The notes: generated by a model from the sequence alone, not told the origin. A stretch of 64,000 nucleotides of DNA from OLB4 sp002050165 (GCA_030263475.1 SZPC01000005.1:114302-178301); one strand, 5' to 3'; shown: positions 44,983 through 53,625, numbered from the stretch's first letter. Program-made: numbers and translations.

Positions 44983-45008
44983 TTTTGAAATCTCCCTGCA
45001 TTAAATTT

Positions 45009-45122
45009 TTACCCTTGTCTTTGTTTGTGCTTTGGATTTGTGCAAATTACCCTAACAACGCCTTTGCGCCTGATGATCTTACAATTGTCGCACATTTTTT
45101 TTACTGAACTTCTTACTTTCAT
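45009..45122 (-). CDS. rpmJ: Ribosomal protein L36
   Basis: A 37-residue gene read directly from the minus strand between infA and rpsM: MKVRSSVKKMCDNCKIIRR then GVVRVICTNPKHKQRQG. Cys-x2-Cys, a third Cys and a His form the zinc ribbon of the usual (zinc-binding) L36. Its place after infA is the common one. Confidence 0.96.
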   Translation of the reverse strand: MKVRSSVKKMCDNCKIIRRKGVVRVICTNPKHKQRQG

Positions 45123-45142
45123 TTTAAATTTCCTTCCGGTTA

Positions 45143-45361
45143 TTATTTATACCTGTATGTTATCCTGCCTTTTGTTAAATCATAAGGGGACAACTCTACC
45201 GAAACCTTATCCCCTTGCAGGATTCTGATGAAGTTCATTCTCATTTTACCGGAAATGTGAGCGAGAACTTCATGACCGTTTTCAAGTTTTACTTTAAAAG
45301 TTGTATTTGGCAGAATTTCCATTATTACTCCGTCAACCTTTATCGAATCCTGCTTTGCCAA
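45143..45361 (-). CDS. infA: Translation initiation factor IF-1
   Basis: 72 residues, the standard length: MAKQDSIKVDGVIMEILPN, LAHISGKMRMNFIRILQGDKV and LTKGRITYRYK make up the single OB fold. It follows secY by two bases; the adk and map genes that often stand between them are absent. Confidence 0.98.
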   Translation of the reverse strand: MAKQDSIKVDGVIMEILPNTTFKVKLENGHEVLAHISGKMRMNFIRILQGDKVSVELSPYDLTKGRITYRYK

Positions 45362-45363
45362 TT

Positions 45364-46698
45364 TTATCTTCTGCTTTTAATTTTTGAACCTTTCATAAAT
45401 CCGTCATAGTGCCTCATCAATAAGTGTGATTCTATTTGTTGCAACGTATCAAGAGCAACGCCAACAATAATTAACAAACTTGTACCACCGAAGAAACTTG
45501 CCAAACCTGTCGTTACCCCTAACTTCATTATAAATGTCGGAAGAATCGCCACCAACGCGAGAAATATTGAACCTGGTAATGTTATTTTCGTCAGGATATT
45601 GTCAATGTAATCAGAGGTCGGTTTACCTGGCCTTACACCTGGAATAAATCCGCCCTGCCTTTTCATGTTATCTGATACATCTTTCGGATTAAAGGCAATT
45701 GCCGTATAGAAATAAGTGAAAAATATTATCAGCAACGCAAAGAAGAACGAATAAACATAACTCGTCATATCAAAATATCCCGCGATACTTTGCATAAATT
45801 CGCTGTTCGGGAAAAAAGTAAGGAATGTATTCGGGACGAACATTATTGACTGAGCGAAAATAATCGGCATAACACCGGCTTGATTTACTTTCATCGGTAT
45901 ATACTGCGTGACACCGCCGAAAACTTTTCTGCCGACAACCCGCTTAGCGTATTGCACCGGAATTCGTCTGGTTGCAACAGTAACCGCAATTACACCTGCA
46001 ATTATTAGCACTAGAAGGGCAATGTAAATTATCTCAATCAAAATATTCCTCACACCTGAAGCTATCATCTGGTATTCATCGAGCAATGCAAACGGGAACA
46101 TATTAATAATATTGATGAAGATGATAAGCGAAATCCCGTTCCCTATTCCCCGTTCAGTAATTTGCTCACCGAGCCACATCATAAAAACAGTGCCGGCGGT
46201 GAGGAAAACAACAGTAGAAATGGTAAAAATAAACGGGGAAATTTCCGGACTGATAATGCTGAGTTCACCTACTCTTCTGCTCGCAAGTTGAACGCTTACA
46301 CCCCAAGCTTGTAAAGCTGCAATCGGAACTGTACCAACCCTTGTAAGTTGTTCAATTTTTTTTCTGCCTTCTTCACCCTCTTTTTGCAGTTTTTGGAAAT
46401 ACGGAAAAACTGCACCTAAAAGCTGAATTATAATTGACGCACTAATGTAAGGCATAATGCCAAGCGCAAACACCGCGGCATTACTGAACGCGCCACCAAC
46501 AAACATATCGTACAAACCGAATAACGTATCGCTCGCCGGCATTTGAGAAGCCTGTGAAAGTAGTGTTGTGTTTATACCCGGTAAAGTAATGTGGGCACCA
46601 ATTCTTACAACCATTAACAAGGCAAGTGTAAATAGTATCCTTGTCCTTAGCTCCTCAATTTTAAAAATATTCCTGAAATTCTCTACAAATCCGCTCAT
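45364..46698 (-). CDS. secY: Protein translocase subunit SecY
   Basis: 444 residues with ten membrane helices. LGIMPYISASIIIQLL, GEEGRKKIEQLTRVGT and QGGFIPGVRPGKPTSDYI are SecY signatures. It is the channel used by SecD/SecF and PpiD, also encoded in this window. Its ATG overlaps the rplO stop by four bases. Confidence 0.98.
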   Translation of the reverse strand: MSGFVENFRNIFKIEELRTRILFTLALLMVVRIGAHITLPGINTTLLSQASQMPASDTLFGLYDMFVGGAFSNAAVFALGIMPYISASIIIQLLGAVFPYFQKLQKEGEEGRKKIEQLTRVGTVPIAALQAWGVSVQLASRRVGELSIISPEISPFIFTISTVVFLTAGTVFMMWLGEQITERGIGNGISLIIFINIINMFPFALLDEYQMIASGVRNILIEIIYIALLVLIIAGVIAVTVATRRIPVQYAKRVVGRKVFGGVTQYIPMKVNQAGVMPIIFAQSIMFVPNTFLTFFPNSEFMQSIAGYFDMTSYVYSFFFALLIIFFTYFYTAIAFNPKDVSDNMKRQGGFIPGVRPGKPTSDYIDNILTKITLPGSIFLALVAILPTFIMKLGVTTGLASFFGGTSLLIIVGVALDTLQQIESHLLMRHYDGFMKGSKIKSRR

Positions 46699-47153
46699 AT
46701 AATAGTTGCCTTGCCTCCGGCTTTCTCTATCTTCTCTAATGCTGTTTTGCTGAATGCATTTGCTGAAATCTCTATTGCATTGGTAATATTACCATTGCCG
46801 AGAACTTTCAACAATGTTCGCTTTGATGAAATTAACTTAGAATTAAATAGAATCTCTTTATTTAAAACTTTATCCGTTATTTTACCTGATTCAATAGATT
46901 TTTGAATTTCGCCGAGATTGATAACTACGTATTCTCTTCTGTTAAAATTTTTGAAGCCAAACTTCGGGACACGCCTTTGAAGGGGCATCTGTCCGCCTTC
47001 AAACCAGGCTCTGAACTTAGCGCCGGACCGTGAATGCTGCCCTTTGTGACCGCGAGTTGAAGTTCCACCGTGCCCTGAACCCTGACCTCTTCCAACTCTC
47101 TTTTTCTTTCTCTTTGATCCCGCTGAATAAGTGAGATTGCTTAGTATATCCAT
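46695..47153 (-). CDS. rplO: Ribosomal protein L15
   Basis: 152 residues. GSKRKKKRVGRGQGSGHGGTS, KGQHSRSGAKFRAWFEGGQ and a C-terminal GGKATII fit L15. It stands after a foreign barrel gene and a hairpin, with no promoter of the local type in the 89-base gap, so it most likely depends on read-through. Confidence 0.97.
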   Translation of the reverse strand: MDILSNLTYSAGSKRKKKRVGRGQGSGHGGTSTRGHKGQHSRSGAKFRAWFEGGQMPLQRRVPKFGFKNFNRREYVVINLGEIQKSIESGKITDKVLNKEILFNSKLISSKRTLLKVLGNGNITNAIEISANAFSKTALEKIEKAGGKATII

Positions 47154-47187
47154 TAAAGTATCAGATTAAGCTTTATTTTAAATAAGA

Positions 47188-47222
47188 ATTCCTTTGTCCC
47201 GCTCGTTGCAGGACAAAGGAAT
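47188..47222 (-). terminator. Hairpin between the barrel gene and rplO
   Basis: Twelve perfect pairs (ATTCCTTTGTCC/GGACAAAGGAAT) with an 11-base loop, 21 bases past the barrel gene's stop, followed on the minus strand by CTTATTT. It may be a partial terminator or a stabilising 3' end inside the operon. Confidence 0.6.
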
Positions 47223-47242
47223 ATTAAACAAAAATATCAATT

Positions 47243-47938
47243 TTAGAAGTGAACATTCATCATTACGCTCATGATACCAGTACCGATAGTGCTACCTTTC
47301 GGACCAGTTGTGGTTCCCGGAGTTACTCCACCGGTTACTGTAGTCTCAGGAGCTGAATAGTTTCTAAAGCCGAGCGTGTATTTTCCACCGAGTGAAATAC
47401 CTTCGGTAAAGTACCAATCGAATCCAAAATTAGCACCAATCCCAAGTGAACTTCCGCTGGTTTCCGTCTTTACGCCGGCACCATCGTCAGTTGTAGAACT
47501 TCCTGAACCGAAGTTTACGTTTAAACCAACGTAAGGTGAAACTGAATACAGTGAAGGAAGGTGATAATTTCCATCAAGTGAAATACCAAAAGTGCTCATC
47601 TTCATGTTTGCAGTTGAGGTTCCAACCGGAATATCAATTGATGAACTTCCAAAGTTTACGCCACCTGTAAGTGAAAATTGATTTGATACAAAATATCTGA
47701 AACCAATACCCGCAACATCAACCTGCTCTAAATCACCTGAACTGTTTACTCTTGTATAAGAACCGGCAGGAACTGATCCCAGGTTGCTTTGAAATGGTGT
47801 GTACATAAATACGAAATTTTTTGCACCTTTCATAACTTCAGGCCTTACTCCATCATAATTTTTATTTACCTGAGCATAAGTTACTGATGCAGTCAGTAAA
47901 ATTACTACTAATGTTGAAAAAAGTTTGTTAACTCTCAT
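47243..47938 (-). CDS. Outer-membrane beta-barrel protein within the ribosomal operon
   Basis: 231 residues. A signal peptide ends near TYAQ; the mature protein is Gly/Ser/Thr-rich with alternating strands (GGVNFGSSSIDI, VSPYVGLNVNFGSG, LGIGANFGFDWYF, LGGKYTLGFRNY) and ends MMNVHF, as in eight-strand OmpW/OprF-like barrels. It stands between rpmD and rplO, where no other gene is expected. AAAAGGAG precedes its ATG, a better ribosome-binding site than its ribosomal neighbours have. It is flanked by 148 bases upstream and a hairpin downstream. Function unknown. Confidence 0.85.
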   Translation of the reverse strand: MRVNKLFSTLVVILLTASVTYAQVNKNYDGVRPEVMKGAKNFVFMYTPFQSNLGSVPAGSYTRVNSSGDLEQVDVAGIGFRYFVSNQFSLTGGVNFGSSSIDIPVGTSTANMKMSTFGISLDGNYHLPSLYSVSPYVGLNVNFGSGSSTTDDGAGVKTETSGSSLGIGANFGFDWYFTEGISLGGKYTLGFRNYSAPETTVTGGVTPGTTTGPKGSTIGTGIMSVMMNVHF

Positions 47939-48086
47939 TTTTTTCTCCTTTTGATTGTTGAGTTTAACTGTTTTTGAATTGTTTTTTTACTTTCAAAAAT
48001 GGCGAAGTACTACGATAACGTTTTACTTCATATTTTTTCCTTTCTTTTTAGTTAATTAAATTAACTTACGGCTAAGGAAAACTCTT

Positions 48087-48260
48087 TTATATTACTTGAA
48101 CTTCAACTAAATGTTTCACTTTTGCGACCATACCCCTTATTTGTGGCGTATCCTGTTTATCTACCACCTTATTGATTTTACCTAACCCAAGAGCCTTTAT
48201 TGTTCTCTTCTGATCTTCCGGTCGGTCAATTATACTTTTAACCTGCTTTATCCTGAGCAT
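48087..48260 (-). CDS. rpmD: Ribosomal protein L30
   Basis: 57 residues from the ATG at 48260 (MLRIKQVKSIIDRPEDQKRT); a longer open frame upstream runs into rpsE and is not part of the protein. LGLGKINKVV and the MVAKVKHLVEV end are typical. The start is ten bases past rpsE. Confidence 0.95.
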   Translation of the reverse strand: MLRIKQVKSIIDRPEDQKRTIKALGLGKINKVVDKQDTPQIRGMVAKVKHLVEVQVI

Positions 48261-48270
48261 TGTATCAGTT

Positions 48271-48783
48271 TTAATTACTAAATAGTTGTTCGAGCGAAAT
48301 ACCTCTCTTATCTGCGATAGTTTTGGCATCGAAAAGATTTGTTAATCCGTTCATTGTTGCCTTTACAACGTTATGATGGTTTGAGGATCCTAAAAGTTTC
48401 GTAAGCACATCCTGAACACCAGCGGATTCGAGCACAGCCCGAACTCCACCGCCGGCAATTATTCCGGTCCCCGGTGCAGCAGGTTTTAGTAGGACTTTAA
48501 CAGCACCGTATTTTCCCGTAATTGCGTGAGGAATTGTTCCCTTAGTGAGCGGAATACTTACTACATTTTTTCTTGCTTCTTCAACGCTTTTCTTTATCGC
48601 ATCGGTTACCTCATTTGCTTTGCCGAGCCCGACACCTACATGGCCTTTTCCGTCACCAACGACAGAAACTGCGTTAAAACTCATTCGTCTGCCACCTTTT
48701 ACCGTTTTGGCTACCCGGCCAACTTTAACAAGTTTCTCTTTTAGATCAAGATCTGAAGGTTTTGTAATATTTTTTCTTACCAT
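48271..48783 (-). CDS. rpsE: Ribosomal protein S5
   Basis: 170 residues with the S5 N-terminal RNA-binding part (KVGRVAKTVKGGRRMSFNAV, GDGKGHVGVGLGKA) and C-terminal part (PAAPGTGIIAGGGVRAVLE). Important for decoding accuracy. It is separated from rplR by a tRNA gene. Confidence 0.98.
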   Translation of the reverse strand: MVRKNITKPSDLDLKEKLVKVGRVAKTVKGGRRMSFNAVSVVGDGKGHVGVGLGKANEVTDAIKKSVEEARKNVVSIPLTKGTIPHAITGKYGAVKVLLKPAAPGTGIIAGGGVRAVLESAGVQDVLTKLLGSSNHHNVVKATMNGLTNLFDAKTIADKRGISLEQLFSN

Positions 48784-48814
48784 TAAAAATTAAGTTCTAA
48801 ACTTTTATATTGTG

Positions 48815-48885
48815 TTCTCGGGGGAGGATTCGAACCTCCACATACGGCTCCAAAGGCCGCTGTCCTGCCATTAGACGACCCGAGA
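48815..48885 (-). tRNA. tRNA-Gln (TTG) inside the ribosomal operon
   Basis: 71-base cloverleaf on the minus strand: acceptor TCTCGGG/CCCGAGA, discriminator A, anticodon stem GCGGC/GCCGT (one G-U) with loop CTTTGGA, T-stem GGAGG/CCTCC with loop TTCGAAT. No encoded CCA. It lies between rplR and rpsE in the same direction, so it should be cut out of the operon transcript. Confidence 0.93.
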
Positions 48886-48932
48886 TCAGTGTATCTGATA
48901 ATAACCAAATCCTGTAAAAGTACAAAATTTAA

Positions 48933-49301
48933 TTAAAACTTTAAACCACCTTCACGGGCGCCTTCTGCAACCGATTTTACCCTACCATGAAATGAATAAC
49001 CGTTCCTATCAAAAACAACCTGACTAATATTAATTTCCTTTGCTTTCTCAGCAACCAATTTCCCCACTTCAACCGATGCATCAATTCTCGTTAGCTTGGA
49101 GTTCCTGGATATGAAATCTTTTGAATTGCTTGTTACCGTCAAAAGGGTTTTTGAGCTACTGTCATCTATCAGTTGAGCAGAAATATTTTTTAAACTTCTG
49201 TGCACTACCAGTCGCGGTCTTTCCGGAGTACCGGAAACTTTCTTTCGTATTCTGTATCTTATTTTTTGCTTCCTGAATTTTGATCTTTCAAATTTGTTCA
49301 T
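48933..49301 (-). CDS. rplR: Ribosomal protein L18
   Basis: 122 residues. RIRKKVSGTPERPRLVVHRS, AQLIDD and FDRNGYSFHGRVKSVAEGAREGGL are the L18 motifs; it binds 5S rRNA. The tRNA-Gln follows after about 50 bases. Confidence 0.98.
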   Translation of the reverse strand: MNKFERSKFRKQKIRYRIRKKVSGTPERPRLVVHRSLKNISAQLIDDSSSKTLLTVTSNSKDFISRNSKLTRIDASVEVGKLVAEKAKEINISQVVFDRNGYSFHGRVKSVAEGAREGGLKF

Positions 49302-49312
49302 AGTTGGTTCGT

Positions 49313-49852
49313 TTATTTCGCTGCTGTTTTTCCTGCTTTCCTTCTGATTACTTCATCAGAATATTTCACCCCTTTACCTTTGTAAGGCTCTGGCTTCCTG
49401 AATGATCGGATTTTCGCCGCTACCTGACCGACTGTTTGTTTATCAATTCCGCTTATTACGATCACCGTTTGGCTCGGTACTTCAATTTTAATGCCTTCCG
49501 GTGGACTGAACACTATCGGATGAGAATAGCCGAGGTTCAGAAACAAAAACTTATCCTTAATTTCTGCTTTGTAGCCTACGCCTACCAGTTCTAAACGCTT
49601 CGAATATCCTTCGGATACACCAATAACGTTGTTTTGAAAAAGTGACCGGTAAAGTCCATGCAAAGCACGATTTCGTTTAAGATCGTTTTTGCGTTTAAAT
49701 GTAATTTCACGCTCATTAGCTTCTATTTCAATATCTCCTGTCAGTTGGAAACTCAGCGTACCTTTCGGACCGGTTAAATTTACCAATCCATCGGTTATCT
49801 TTACTTCAACGCCGTCGGTTAGTGTTACCGGTTTTTTTCCTATTCTGCTCAT
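49313..49852 (-). CDS. rplF: Ribosomal protein L6
   Basis: 179 residues, two L6 repeats. MSRIGKKPVTLTDGVEV, VGVGYKAEI and the C-terminal GKGVKYSDEVIRRKAGKT are as expected. Near the GTPase-associated centre of the large subunit. Confidence 0.98.
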   Translation of the reverse strand: MSRIGKKPVTLTDGVEVKITDGLVNLTGPKGTLSFQLTGDIEIEANEREITFKRKNDLKRNRALHGLYRSLFQNNVIGVSEGYSKRLELVGVGYKAEIKDKFLFLNLGYSHPIVFSPPEGIKIEVPSQTVIVISGIDKQTVGQVAAKIRSFRKPEPYKGKGVKYSDEVIRRKAGKTAAK

Positions 49853-49887
49853 AATAAAATAATTTTATACGTTAATCAATATAGAGA

Positions 49888-50286
49888 CTACCATATTTCG
49901 CAAACTACCTCACCACCGATATTTTCTTTTCTAGCCTGTTTATCAGTCATTAACCCTCGTGAGGTGGATATCACCGCCATTCCTAAACCGTTCAATACTT
50001 TCGGGACTTCGTCTTTTCCGACATATCTTCTGAGCCCAGGTTTACTTATCCTTTTTAAGCCGGAAATCACGGGTTTTCCGTCCGAATATTTCAATCTTAC
50101 ATTTATCATTCCCTGATTATTCTTCGTCTCTGTAATTTTATATTCTGTAATATATCCGTTTTGCTTCAACAATTCAGAAAGCTCTTTTTTAAATTTTGAC
50201 GCAGGAATATCTACCGCTCTTTTTGCGGCTTTTAGAGCATTCCGAACTCTGGTTAAATAATCGGATATTGGATCTGTCATTGTCAT
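49888..50286 (-). CDS. rpsH: Ribosomal protein S8
   Basis: 132 residues. DPISDYLTRVRNALKA at the start, and GLGMAVISTSRGLMTDKQARK and GGEVVCEIW at the end identify S8, a primary 16S-binding protein. Position after rpsN is normal. Confidence 0.98.
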   Translation of the reverse strand: MTMTDPISDYLTRVRNALKAAKRAVDIPASKFKKELSELLKQNGYITEYKITETKNNQGMINVRLKYSDGKPVISGLKRISKPGLRRYVGKDEVPKVLNGLGMAVISTSRGLMTDKQARKENIGGEVVCEIW

Positions 50287-50304
50287 ATAACGATGAAAAT
50301 TAAA

Positions 50305-50574
50305 TTACCAACTTGATTTTGTTACTCCCGGTATTTTTCCGGATAATGCAAGTTCCCTGAACACCAACCTTGAAACACCAAATTTCCTGTAATAACCCCG
50401 GACTCTTCCGGTCATGTTGCACCTGTTGTTAAGCCGAGTAGCACTGCTATCTCTCGGAAGCTTTGCAAGCTCCCTGTATTCGCCCTTTGCCTTCAGCTCC
50501 TTCCTTTTAGCTTCGTACTTCTTTACCAGCCTTTCTCTTCTCTTCTGTTTAGCTATTAAAGATTTTCTTGCCAT
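50305..50574 (-). CDS. rpsN: Ribosomal protein S14
   Basis: 89 residues. This is the long form that lacks the CxxC zinc pairs: RDSSATRLNNRCNMTGRVRGY and a KSSW end. In contrast S4 and L36 in this operon keep their zinc ligands. Its ATG shares one base with the rplE stop. Confidence 0.98.
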   Translation of the reverse strand: MARKSLIAKQKRRERLVKKYEAKRKELKAKGEYRELAKLPRDSSATRLNNRCNMTGRVRGYYRKFGVSRLVFRELALSGKIPGVTKSSW

Positions 50575-51236
50575 TAATTACTTGCCTTGTTTTGTTTAGA
50601 AATAAATGGAACGCCAAATAAACGCAATAATTCAAATGCTTCCTCGTCTGTTCCGGCAGTTGTTACAAATGTAATATCCATTCCGGAAATTTTATTAACA
50701 TGATCAACATTAATCTCAGTAAATATAATCTGCTCTTTAATACCGATAGTACAATTCCCCCTGCCATCGAAACATTTATCAGACAATCCTCTGAAATCCC
50801 TTATCCGGGGGACTGAAACATTTATAAACCTATCAAGAAATTCGTACATTCTTGCATTGCGAAGAGTCACCTTTACGCCGATATTCATTCCTTCCCTTAA
50901 CTTAAAATTCGATACGGATTTTTTCGCTTTGACTACTACCGGCTTTTGTCCTGAAATCGCTTCGATTTCCCTGACCGTAACATCTATTAATTTCGGGTCT
51001 TGCGTTGCCTGGCCAACACCAACATTAATGCAAATTTTTTCAAGTTTCGGAACCTGCATCAGATTTTTGTAGCCGAACTTTTTCATCATTTCGCGAACAA
51101 TCTTACCCTTGTAAACCTCGAACAACCTTACAGGAACCCTTTCCTCTTTTCCGGTTGACCGGGCTAATTCCTTACCTTTAACATCTGAATGCGATTTATC
51201 CGCGCCTACTTTTCTATCTTGCTTTGTTTTAGCCAT
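50574..51236 (-). CDS. rplE: Ribosomal protein L5 with N-terminal extension
   Basis: 220 residues, about 35 longer at the N terminus than typical L5. The added part is Lys/Asp/Ser-rich (MAKTKQDRKVGADKSHSD). The L5 core is clear: MQVPKLEKICINVGVGQA, VVKAKKSVSNFKLREGMNIG and GMDITFVTTAGTDEEAFELL. An in-frame Met inside the core's first helix is too late to be the start, so the extension seems real. It binds 5S rRNA. Confidence 0.96.
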   Translation of the reverse strand: MAKTKQDRKVGADKSHSDVKGKELARSTGKEERVPVRLFEVYKGKIVREMMKKFGYKNLMQVPKLEKICINVGVGQATQDPKLIDVTVREIEAISGQKPVVVKAKKSVSNFKLREGMNIGVKVTLRNARMYEFLDRFINVSVPRIRDFRGLSDKCFDGRGNCTIGIKEQIIFTEINVDHVNKISGMDITFVTTAGTDEEAFELLRLFGVPFISKQNKASN

Positions 51237-51243
51237 TTTTTAA

Positions 51244-51612
51244 TTAGCTTAAAATTATTTCATCAGTTTTTACACTATATCTCATTCGTTTCGTTTCACC
51301 GGTACTCTCGTCTCTAATTACTTTTACACCGAGCCTTGTCGGTTCATTTGTTTTCTGATCTAAAAACATAACTTTGGAAATAGCTATCGGTGCTTCACGC
51401 TTCAAAATTCCACCTTGCGGATTCTTTTGCGTAGGTTTCATGTGACGATTTATAATATTAACACCCTCAACCAAAACTTTTCCTTTTTTCCTGTCAACAA
51501 ATAATATTTTTCCGGTTGAACCTTTGTAATTTCCGGAGATTACTTTTACCACATCGTTTTTCCGCAATCTCGTTTTGAACCGGGTATTTTGTAGTTTTTG
51601 TGATTTCTTCAT
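51244..51612 (-). CDS. rplX: Ribosomal protein L24
   Basis: 122 residues. A KOW motif (VVKVISGNYKGSTGKIL) and NIINRHMKPTQKNPQGG mark L24, an early assembly protein of the large subunit. Confidence 0.97.
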   Translation of the reverse strand: MKKSQKLQNTRFKTRLRKNDVVKVISGNYKGSTGKILFVDRKKGKVLVEGVNIINRHMKPTQKNPQGGILKREAPIAISKVMFLDQKTNEPTRLGVKVIRDESTGETKRMRYSVKTDEIILS

Positions 51613-51621
51613 AGTCGTAAA

Positions 51622-51990
51622 TTATATTACCTCAGGCGCCAAAGACACTATTTTCATAAACTGTTTTTCCCTTAATTCCCTTGCAACAGGACCGAAAATT
51701 CTCGTGCCTTTGGGTTCATTTTGATTGTTTAGCAAAACTGCGGCGTTTTCATCGAACTTTATGTAACTCCCATCTTTTCTCCGGGTTTCCTTAGCCGTTC
51801 TTACGATAACAGCCCTCGAAACATCTCCCTTTTTAACTGTTCCACCCGGTATCGCGGATTTAACCGAAACAACTATTATATCCCCAACACCTGCGTATTT
51901 TCTCGAAGTACCACCGAGTACCTTTATGCACCTTACCGATTTAGCTCCTGAATTATCCGCCACTACGAGATTTGTTTCCTGTTGTATCAT
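51622..51990 (-). CDS. rplN: Ribosomal protein L14
   Basis: 122 residues, full length. MIQQETNLVVADNSGAKSV, GTRIFGPVARELREK and the SLAPEVI end are standard. Confidence 0.98.
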   Translation of the reverse strand: MIQQETNLVVADNSGAKSVRCIKVLGGTSRKYAGVGDIIVVSVKSAIPGGTVKKGDVSRAVIVRTAKETRRKDGSYIKFDENAAVLLNNQNEPKGTRIFGPVARELREKQFMKIVSLAPEVI

Positions 51991-52010
51991 TACGGTAGTT
52001 TAAAACTGGT

Positions 52011-52298
52011 TTATTTTACTTTTTCAATTATTTGAACAAGTCTCCAACTTTTGTTCTTGCTCAATGGTCTGGTTTCCATAATCCTCACGAAATCTCCGAT
52101 ATTGCACTCGTTTTTTTCATCATGCGCCATGAACTTTGTCGTATTTTTGTAATACTTTTTATATAACTTGTGTTTTATTTTTTTCTCAACTGCAACTACG
52201 ATGGATTTATCCATTTTATTGCTTATAACTTTTCCAGTTCTGGTTTTCCTTTTTGAAGTCCTTTCAGCTTTATCTTTAACAACTTTCTCTTCGCCCAT
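52011..52298 (-). CDS. rpsQ: Ribosomal protein S17
   Basis: 95 residues. The OB-fold core has KTRTGKVISNKMDKSIVV and GDFVRIMETRPLSKNKSW. A short charged N-terminal leader (MGEEKVVKDKAERT) precedes it. Confidence 0.97.
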   Translation of the reverse strand: MGEEKVVKDKAERTSKRKTRTGKVISNKMDKSIVVAVEKKIKHKLYKKYYKNTTKFMAHDEKNECNIGDFVRIMETRPLSKNKSWRLVQIIEKVK

Positions 52299-52303
52299 CT
52301 TTA

Positions 52304-52528
52304 TTATTGTTTAGATTTTGTATTTGCTTTTTCATTATTGGCAAGTTTACGCTCTTTCAGGACTGTATGTATCCTGGCAATATCTTTTCTTGTGTTCTTA
52401 ATTGCAGAGAAATTCTCTAGCTGTCCGGCAGCAAGCTGAAACCTGTAATTCTGAAGCGCCTCCTCACTGTCTTTTAAGGTCGCTTTCAATTCATCGTCTG
52501 CCATTTCCCTTATTTGATAAATCTTCAT
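52304..52528 (-). CDS. rpmC: Ribosomal protein L29
   Basis: 74 residues. MKIYQIREMADDELKATLKD and the helical NTRKDIARIHTVLKER fit L29, near the exit tunnel. Five bases before rpsQ. Confidence 0.96.
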   Translation of the reverse strand: MKIYQIREMADDELKATLKDSEEALQNYRFQLAAGQLENFSAIKNTRKDIARIHTVLKERKLANNEKANTKSKQ

Positions 52529-52538
52529 GATTAATTCT

Positions 52539-52949
52539 TTACCCTATTCTTGAAACGAATTTAGTTTTGATCGGGAGCTTGTGGGCTGCCAACCTTAAAG
52601 CTTCTCTGGCAATGGTTTCCGAAATACCATCAATTTCAAACATTACTCTGCCCGGGTGCACAACAGCAACCCAAAACTCAGGTGCACCTTTACCTTTACC
52701 CATCCTGGTTTCAGCAGGTTTTTTTGTAACCGGTTTATCAGGAAATATTCTGATCCAAACTTTTCCGTCTCTTTTCATATATCTTGTCATCGCAATCCTT
52801 GCAGACTCAATTTGTCTGTTGGTAATCCAACCTGCTTCAGTTGCTTTCAAACCAAACGAGCCAAAATCTACCATATATCCTCTGGTAGCGTTACCTCTTC
52901 GGTTACCCTTTTGTCTTTTTCTATACTTTACCCTTTTGGGTAGTAACAT
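52539..52949 (-). CDS. rplP: Ribosomal protein L16
   Basis: 136 residues. MLLPKRVKYRKRQKGN, GKGKGAPEFWVAVVHPGRV and REALRLAAHKLPIKTKFV are L16 motifs. It helps shape the A-site tRNA pocket. Confidence 0.98.
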   Translation of the reverse strand: MLLPKRVKYRKRQKGNRRGNATRGYMVDFGSFGLKATEAGWITNRQIESARIAMTRYMKRDGKVWIRIFPDKPVTKKPAETRMGKGKGAPEFWVAVVHPGRVMFEIDGISETIAREALRLAAHKLPIKTKFVSRIG

Positions 52950-52966
52950 GGTTTCTTACTCCGGTA

Positions 52967-53614
52967 TTAATTTATATAATTCTTTTTACTGAGCTTTTCA
53001 CCTTTACAAATCCAGACCTTAACCCCAATCTTCCCATATATTGTCATCGCCGGGACAGATGCGTAATCAATATCTGCACGCAAAGTCTGCAACGGAATCC
53101 TGCCATCTTTATATTGCTCAGACCTGGCGATATCAGTTCCGCCTAATCTGCCACTGCACATAATTTTTATTCCTTCAGCTCCCATTCTCATAGTTGCGGC
53201 AATTGCCATTTTCATTGCACGCCTGAATGCTACTCTATTTGAAATCTGATTTGCAACGTTCTCAGCTACCAACTGTGCACTCAACTCGGGTTTTTTGATC
53301 TCAAATACATTTATCTTAACATCTTTATTCGTAATTTTTTTTATTTCACTCTCCACAAGTGTAATCTCTGCACCACTTTTCCCTATAACATATCCAGGTC
53401 TGGATGTATGAATTGTAAGAGTAATTTTCTTTAGCGTCCTTTCAATCGCAATCATTGCGACACCTGCCTTTTCGAGCCTCTTTTTTAAATACTCGCGGAT
53501 GAGCGAATCTTCCTGTAATTTCTGAGCAAATTTCTTTTCGTTGTCATACCAGTTTGAATCCCAGGTATTTATCACACCTAACCTGAAACCCACGGGATTA
53601 GTCTTCTGTCCCAA
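52967..53614 (-). CDS. rpsC: Ribosomal protein S3
   Basis: 215 residues. MGQKTNPVGFRLG, a KH-domain GYVIGKSGAEI, and SGRLGGTDIARSE with YGKIGVKVWI identify S3, at the mRNA entry site. Confidence 0.98.
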   Translation of the reverse strand: MGQKTNPVGFRLGVINTWDSNWYDNEKKFAQKLQEDSLIREYLKKRLEKAGVAMIAIERTLKKITLTIHTSRPGYVIGKSGAEITLVESEIKKITNKDVKINVFEIKKPELSAQLVAENVANQISNRVAFRRAMKMAIAATMRMGAEGIKIMCSGRLGGTDIARSEQYKDGRIPLQTLRADIDYASVPAMTIYGKIGVKVWICKGEKLSKKNYIN

Positions 53615-53625
53615 ATAAAATCTCC

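Noticed and set aside
48261..48329. Longer start for rpmD
   Set aside because: It would overlap rpsE and add 23 residues unlike L30; the ATG at 48260 matches the family.
48783..48932. Sign of an integrated element at the tRNA-Gln
   Set aside because: No integrase, no repeat of the tRNA end, and the flanking ribosomal genes are in normal order.
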